From Paracidovorax citrulli (GTDB lineage: Bacteria > Pseudomonadota > Gammaproteobacteria > Burkholderiales > Burkholderiaceae_C), in NCBI RefSeq assembly GCF_900100305.1, contig NZ_FNEY01000017.1, positions 36,782-100,781 of the forward strand: DNA of 64,000 bases, given 5' to 3'. Below are positions 59,401 through 64,000 of the stretch, in pieces. The first letter of the stretch is position 1. Every line of letters starts with the position of its first letter. The position numbers and the translations under genes were made by a program. The notes beneath the pieces are model-generated. The model saw only the letters and a list, made by a program, of their open reading frames with translations. It did not search any database and was not told the DNA's origin.

Positions 59401-61411
59401 CCAGCGCGTCCTGGATCTGCACCACCTGGCCCTGCGCGTCGTAGGCGTAGCGCGTCACTCCGCCATCGGGCGCCGTCTCCTGCACCAGCAGGCCCTGGCG
59501 GTCGTATTCGTAGCGCCACGTGGCCCCGTCCGGGCCCGTGGTGCGCAGCGGCTCGAACCACTGGCTGTCCCAGAGCGTGCGCGTGAGCCGCCCCAGCGGG
59601 TCCACCACGCCCGTCTGCATGCCGTTGTCGTCGTACTGGAAGGTGGTGGTCGCCCCCGAGGGCCGCGTGCACGACAGCAGCTCGCGCCGCTCGTTCCACG
59701 CGAGCCGCCACGTGGCGCCCACCGCGTTGGTGTAGGCCGTGAGGTTGTGCCAGCGGTCCCACTGCCAGCGCTCCTCGCGCCCGAGCTGGTCGGTTGACCG
59801 TGTCCAGCCGCCGGTCTCGCCGGCGGGGCCGCCATCGAAGCTGCCGTCCACGCCATAGGCAATGGCGTAGCTCTCGCCGTCCTCCGTCCAGTGCCGCACC
59901 ACCCGGCGGTCGCGCAGGTGCCGGCCATCGGGTCCCCGGGCACCATCCTGCCGCTCGGGGCCGCTGGCCTGCGCCGCATCCTCCCAGGCGTAGTGGCACG
60001 CGAAGCCGGCCGCGTCCTCCTGGCGCACCATCAGGCCCTCGGAATACGCGAAGCGCCGCACGGTCGCGCGCGTGCGGTCCTGCACGTCGGCGAGCTGGCC
60101 GCCCGCGTCGTAGCGGTAGGTCGCCAGCAGGCCCAGCTGCTCGCCCGGCGCCGCCTGCACGAGGTGGATCGCGGCGACCAGGCGAGTTCCTGCCTGGTAA
60201 TCCAGCCGCAGCAGCCGCCCCAGGTGGTCCGCGATGCCCGCCAGGCGCCGCTCGCCGTCGTAGCGCAGCCCCACCCAGTGCCCGAACCGGTCGCGGATGC
60301 GCAGCAGTTTCAGCACGTGCGTGCCCGCCTCCTGGGGCGCCGGGCCGAACTGCCAGGCGACGTGGTCGAGCTCGCCCACCTCGTAGTGCCCGCCCGCCGT
60401 GCAGCCCAGGGTGAAGCCCTCGCCGACGTTGAAGAGCGCCGTGCCCGGGGCCACTGCCGGCAGCTCGATGTGCCGGCCTTGCGGGTTGACGTAGGTGATG
60501 CGCGAAGGCGGCGCACCGGCCGCCAGCCGCTCCACGTGCAGCTCGATTTCGTAGGGCACGCTCCAGCCCGCGCCGTGCAGGGTGCCGCCCCGGTGGTCAT
60601 GGCTGCTGTAGAAGCGCCGCCAGGCAATGCCCAGCGGCCCGGGCAGCACGAAGTCCGTGTCCTGGCTGCCGTCCAGCACCTTGCCTCCCGTGGCCGGGTG
60701 CACCGGGTAGCCGATCAGCGCCCGGAATCCCCGGCCCAGCGCGTCGCCCGCCATGCCCATCACCGCCCCCAGCGCCAGGCACCCCACCTTGCCCAGGAAG
60801 TTGCCCCGGCCCATCGCCAGGCCCACCCCGATCTCCAGCGCCGTTTCCCACCACGCCCGGTCGTCGGCGATCTCCAGGTACGCCGTCTTGTTGCCCCCCA
60901 CCAGCACGTCGTCCGAGCCGCTGGCGATCTGCGCGGCGCACATCATCTTGTCGCCCTTGCGCGCCGCAGGGTAGGTCTCGATGAAGACCGAGTCCGAGCC
61001 CTCGGCGATGAAGTTCGGGTTGGGCTGCCCATGGTCGCGGCACACGGCCGCGTCCGCCACCGCCCGCATCGCCGCGCGGCCGTTGATGCGCACGGTCGCC
61101 GCCCCGCGGATGCCCAGCGTGCCCGTGATGTCCAGGTCCCCGATGTCCTCGGTCATCTCCTGGATCTTTTTTTCCTTGTAGTCGCTCCAGCCCGTCGCCC
61201 CCCCGATGAACCCCGCCAGCAGCCCGCACGCGAGGATCGCCCCGCACCCCATCGTCGCCACCGACACCCCCGTCGCCAGCGCCACCACCCCCGCCACCAG
61301 CAGCGTCTCCACCATCCCCGACGCCAGCCGCAATCCCACCCGCGCCAGCCTCGCCCACACCGACACGTGACCTATCTCGTCCGCCTGCCGTGCCGCCGCC
61401 ATGCCTCCCAT
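56438..61411 (-). CDS. rhs: type VI secretion prePAAR-Rhs polymorphic toxin
   Basis: A 1657-residue effector. The N-terminus has the prePAAR motif [10 protein letters not shown] (about residues 6-15), two membrane helices (about 32-75) and a PAAR domain ([29 protein letters not shown]) that caps VgrG. A long Rhs shell of YD repeats follows ([33 protein letters not shown] and many more), closing with the core-end motif [37 protein letters not shown]. After residue 1521 comes a 136-residue variable toxin (coded by 56438-56848), starting [10 protein letters not shown] and containing [20 protein letters not shown]; I cannot name its family. The toxin part has about 45% G+C versus about 67% in the shell. 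AGGAGA precedes the start. Confidence 0.94.
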   Translation of the reverse strand: [1657 protein letters not shown]

Positions 61412-61459
61412 GCTGGTGTTCTCCTGTCGTGGTTTTTGCGGCCTACCTTGCCACCCGTG

Positions 61460-61894
61460 TCACTGGCGCAGCACGAAGCTGGCCAGCACGCCATCGACCT
61501 GCCGCAGGTGTTCTTCCGTGAATGGCACCGGCAGCGAAAAGGTGAGATTGAGCACGGTGCGGCCGTCGGGCAGCAGGAACAGCGACTGCACGTGGTGCAC
61601 CATGCGCCCCTGTTGCTTGTAGCTCACGGTGAATTTCGAGCCGCCGATCTTCTGTTCGGGGGCGCCGAGCGTGGCCGGCTGCACCTCGCCCCGGCTGAAC
61701 TTGGCGACCTGCCGCGACAGGTCGCCGAGCTGCCGCTGAAGGAATTCCGGCGGGGTTTCGCCGGCTTCGAGCAGATCCTTGGAAATGGCGACGGTCATCT
61801 CGCCCGTGCCCGGGGTGGGCGCGAGCAGATGCACGGTGCGGTCGGTGACATGGTCCGGGGCTTCGATGTGGCCTTCTTGGAAGTGGTAGCGCAT
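61460..61894 (-). CDS. DcrB/DUF1795-family Eag chaperone for Rhs
   Basis: A 144-residue protein beginning MRYHFQEGHIEAPDHVTDRTVHLLAP, then MTVAISKDLLEAGETPPEFLQRQLGDLSRQV, SYKQQGRMVHHVQSLFLLPDGRTVLNLTFSLPVPFTEEHLRQVDGVLASF. This is the DUF1795/DcrB fold of Eag chaperones (EagT6, EagR), which bind the N-terminal membrane helices of prePAAR effectors and load them on VgrG. It lies between vgrG and rhs, 48 bp before rhs, and the Rhs protein has exactly the membrane helices that need such a chaperone. Confidence 0.9.
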   Translation of the reverse strand: MRYHFQEGHIEAPDHVTDRTVHLLAPTPGTGEMTVAISKDLLEAGETPPEFLQRQLGDLSRQVAKFSRGEVQPATLGAPEQKIGGSKFTVSYKQQGRMVHHVQSLFLLPDGRTVLNLTFSLPVPFTEEHLRQVDGVLASFVLRQ

Positions 61895-61929
61895 GCGCTG
61901 TCTGCTTTCTCTCGTCGGTGGGGCTGTTT

Positions 61930-64000
61930 TCAGCAATTCAGGTTGATCTTCTTGCCGAACTGGTCGAGGTCGTCCTCGAAATTGAAGACGCCTTTCACGC
62001 CGTTGAGCACGATGGTGCCGTCGGCTTTGAGGGTGATGGAAGCCTTGCCGCACACCAGCGTGATGCTCTCGCCGGCCACCTCGGTGATGTGCTTGCCCGC
62101 ACTGACGAAAACCGTGTCGGTTTCCGCGTTGACCACGGCGTTTTCCTTGGCCAGCAGGTGGGCATTGAGCGCCGTGGACGACACGGTGATGTTCTGCTCC
62201 GCCACGAGGTTCATGTGGCCGGTCTTGGCGACGGAGGCCACGTCGCCGGCCGAGACGATATTGGTCTGCCCGCCTTCGGTGACATGGGTGAGCATGCCGC
62301 TTTTGGCCAGCTGCGTGAGCTGCGCACCGCTCGATACGGTCACGTGCTGCTGCGCGCGCACCGAGGTGCTCTGGCCGGAGCTGACCACGATCGGCTTGGG
62401 GCTGATGAGGCTCTGGCCCTCCGGGCTCACGATAGAGACCACCGGCTTGGTGATGTCCCGTGACAGGTCCATCAGGCTGCGCGCATCGGCCATGGCGGGG
62501 TCGGTGTCGGTGGGCATGGCGGTTTCCGCGCCGCCGCCATCACCCGAGAGCGCCGAGGCCATCTTGGCGAGCGAGGCCGCGCCTCCCGCACCGCCGCCCG
62601 TGATCGCGGCGATGGCTGATCCCAGGCTGGAGATCTGCGAGGATTTCGCCGCATTGAGCGTACCGATGGTGGACTGCGCCGAGGAGACCGCCTGCCCGGC
62701 TTCCTGCATGAGCGAAGCGGTGTTGGCCAGCGTCGCTCCCATGTGCTCGAAACCGTCCGGGTTGTTCACCGAGACGCGGGAGGTGAAATCCTGGTTGTAC
62801 GTGGTGATGAGCAGGCCCTTGTCCGCGCGGATCGAGCCCCACAGGTCCGTGCGCAGCTCGAAGCCATACCCCCGCTGCGACCCCGTGCCCTGGTGCATCA
62901 GGTACCCCATGTTCAGGTACGTGTTGCCGTACGTGTTCGACAGCTCCAGGTGCTCTATCCCCTTCTGGTCCTCGAAGCGCAGCATGCTCGCCCCGCCCCC
63001 ACCCTTGCTCCAGCGCGTGAGCGTGCCCGACTGCGTCTTGTGCTCCGGCAGCTTCCACGGCGGCATCTGGTCCGCGTTGTACACCCGCCCCGTGATGATC
63101 GGCTGGTCCGGGTCTCCGGAGAGGAAATCCACGATGACCTCTTGGCCTATGCGCGGCAGGTAGATGCTGCCGTAGTTCTGCCCTGCCCAGCCCTGCGACA
63201 CACGGATCCAGCAGCTGGACTGCTCGTCGAACTTACCCTGCCGGTCCCAGTGGAACTGCACTTTCACGCGCCCGTACTGGTCCGGCCAGATCTCCTCGCC
63301 CGGCGGGCCCACCACCACCGCGGTCTGCGGCCCCGTGGTCTTCGGCTTGGGCGTCACCCGTGCCGGCGTGTACGGCAGGCTCGTGGGCTGCGCCTGCAGC
63401 GTGAAGCGCTGGAACGAGCCCTCTTCCTGCACGGTGCCCTTCTGCCCCGGGTTCGCCGCGCTCACCCGCGGGTTCTCCTTGAAGTGGTACTGCAGGCCGG
63501 TGATCAGGTACTGCTGGTTCTGGTCTGCGCGCGGGTAGTTCTCCAGCGTGAAGAGGTAGCCCGTGGCCAGGGACCGGTGGCGCGACTCGCCGCGCACCGT
63601 GCTGCGCCCGCTCAGGTTCTCCTGCAGCCGCACCCGTGCATAGGCCTCGCCGTCGCCGAACTCCGTGTAGCCCCCGGGCCACTCGTACGTCTCGTACGCA
63701 TCGTGGCCGTGCCCCGGCGGCATCTGCCGCATGTTCGCCAGGTCCGCCTTGGGCTTCTTGAAGTCGTAGTCGTCGTTGTAGAAGCGGCCCGAGTGGATCT
63801 CCTCGTGCAGCTCCCAGGCGTGGATGTTCTCGCGGTCGGCCACCGCCGATTTCTCGGGCGGATAGAACGGAATCGTGGCCGCCCCGGGCAGTGGCTGGTG
63901 CGAGGCCACGATGTCGTCGGCCAGCGTCAGCGTGTGCTGGCCCTGCGCATGCTGGTGGTAGTAATAGATGCCCTCGTGCTCCATCAGCCGCGAGACGAAC
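61930..64000 (-). CDS. vgrG: type VI secretion tip protein VgrG (5' end outside the window)
   Basis: About 690 C-terminal residues of a VgrG spike protein are present; the start lies past the right edge (the first visible codons read FVSRLMEHEGIYYYHQH, an internal VgrG motif). VgrG-typical segments are FTLQAQPTSLPYTPARVTPKPKTTGPQTAVVVGPPGEEIWPDQYGRVKVQFHWDR, SCWIRVSQGWAGQNYGSIYLPRIGQEVIVDFLSGDPDQPIITGRVYNADQMPPW, then a long DUF2345 beta-prism (TVSSGAQLTQLAK, AEQNITVSSTALNAHLLA, ITLKADGTIVLNGVKG) to a short tail GKKINLNC. It punctures target cells and carries the Rhs effector. The Eag and rhs genes follow on the same strand. Confidence 0.95.
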   Translation of the reverse strand, partial: FVSRLMEHEGIYYYHQHAQGQHTLTLADDIVASHQPLPGAATIPFYPPEKSAVADRENIHAWELHEEIHSGRFYNDDYDFKKPKADLANMRQMPPGHGHDAYETYEWPGGYTEFGDGEAYARVRLQENLSGRSTVRGESRHRSLATGYLFTLENYPRADQNQQYLITGLQYHFKENPRVSAANPGQKGTVQEEGSFQRFTLQAQPTSLPYTPARVTPKPKTTGPQTAVVVGPPGEEIWPDQYGRVKVQFHWDRQGKFDEQSSCWIRVSQGWAGQNYGSIYLPRIGQEVIVDFLSGDPDQPIITGRVYNADQMPPWKLPEHKTQSGTLTRWSKGGGGASMLRFEDQKGIEHLELSNTYGNTYLNMGYLMHQGTGSQRGYGFELRTDLWGSIRADKGLLITTYNQDFTSRVSVNNPDGFEHMGATLANTASLMQEAGQAVSSAQSTIGTLNAAKSSQISSLGSAIAAITGGGAGGAASLAKMASALSGDGGGAETAMPTDTDPAMADARSLMDLSRDITKPVVSIVSPEGQSLISPKPIVVSSGQSTSVRAQQHVTVSSGAQLTQLAKSGMLTHVTEGGQTNIVSAGDVASVAKTGHMNLVAEQNITVSSTALNAHLLAKENAVVNAETDTVFVSAGKHITEVAGESITLVCGKASITLKADGTIVLNGVKGVFNFEDDLDQFGKKINLNC

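Noticed and set aside
57395..63163. Two long plus-strand frames (800 and 1090 codons) opposite rhs and vgrG
   Set aside because: Antisense shadows of the repetitive Rhs shell and the VgrG/Eag genes; composition is Ala/Arg/His/Gln-biased and no start signal is seen.

Overview
The window is GC-rich DNA (about 67-70% G+C in most places). Its gene content fits a beta-proteobacterium of the Comamonadaceae, most likely a plant-associated Acidovorax/Paracidovorax. Pointers are the Entner-Doudoroff/gluconate TRAP cluster, a gene behind a textbook HrpX-type PIP-box promoter (as used for type III effectors), a type VI VgrG-Eag-Rhs cassette, and many short intergenic spaces with GTG/TTG starts and ATGA overlaps. 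No rRNA, tRNA, CRISPR array or insertion sequence was seen.

Layout. 1-2300 (minus): a cassette running off the left edge, made of a 55-residue peptide gene with a strong ribosome site, a stem-loop directly after it, an ABC-2 permease, a possible 85-residue frame, an SDR and the start of a B12-binding/radical-SAM-like protein. This is the best candidate for an undescribed peptide-modification system. 2485-4000: SDR, glyoxalase I and a small conserved-looking protein. 4039-11520: a gluconate regulon (gntK-dctQMP-edd-eda) with a divergent LacI-family repressor and two identical 12-bp operators 117 bp apart, one lying inside gntK. 11605-17438: DUF2165, an OmpA-like protein, ChaC, a probable type III effector, PdxH and an AEC transporter. 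17731-20600: aldehyde dehydrogenase plus FAD oxidase.

20622-26876 (minus) reads as a zinc-starvation unit: a perfect inverted-repeat operator, zur, an FtsX-type ABC transporter, a His/Cys-rich periplasmic protein, DUF3299, a His-rich DUF2946-like protein and a ZnuD-like TonB receptor. Then come MsrA, an autoregulated-looking TetR-pcm-rhodanese-TolC unit, the protein acetyltransferase Pat, and algC - truncated nitrilase - waaA. After those are an Ada-AlkA fusion with Ogt, a frameshifted EamA transporter, a PAS-GGDEF-EAL protein, PrpE (a typical Pat target), an isochorismatase-fold hydrolase, a sugar dehydrogenase, an NlpC/P60 peptidase, small membrane proteins, a SNF2 helicase overlapping an EVE-domain gene, and an orphan solute-binding protein without a signal peptide.

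55573-64000 (minus) is a type VI secretion effector cassette: vgrG (cut by the right edge), an Eag chaperone, a 1657-residue prePAAR-Rhs protein with an unrecognised AT-rich 136-residue C-terminal toxin, and two small VOC-fold-like proteins in the immunity position.

All calls rest on reading the sequence and family knowledge. No database search was run.
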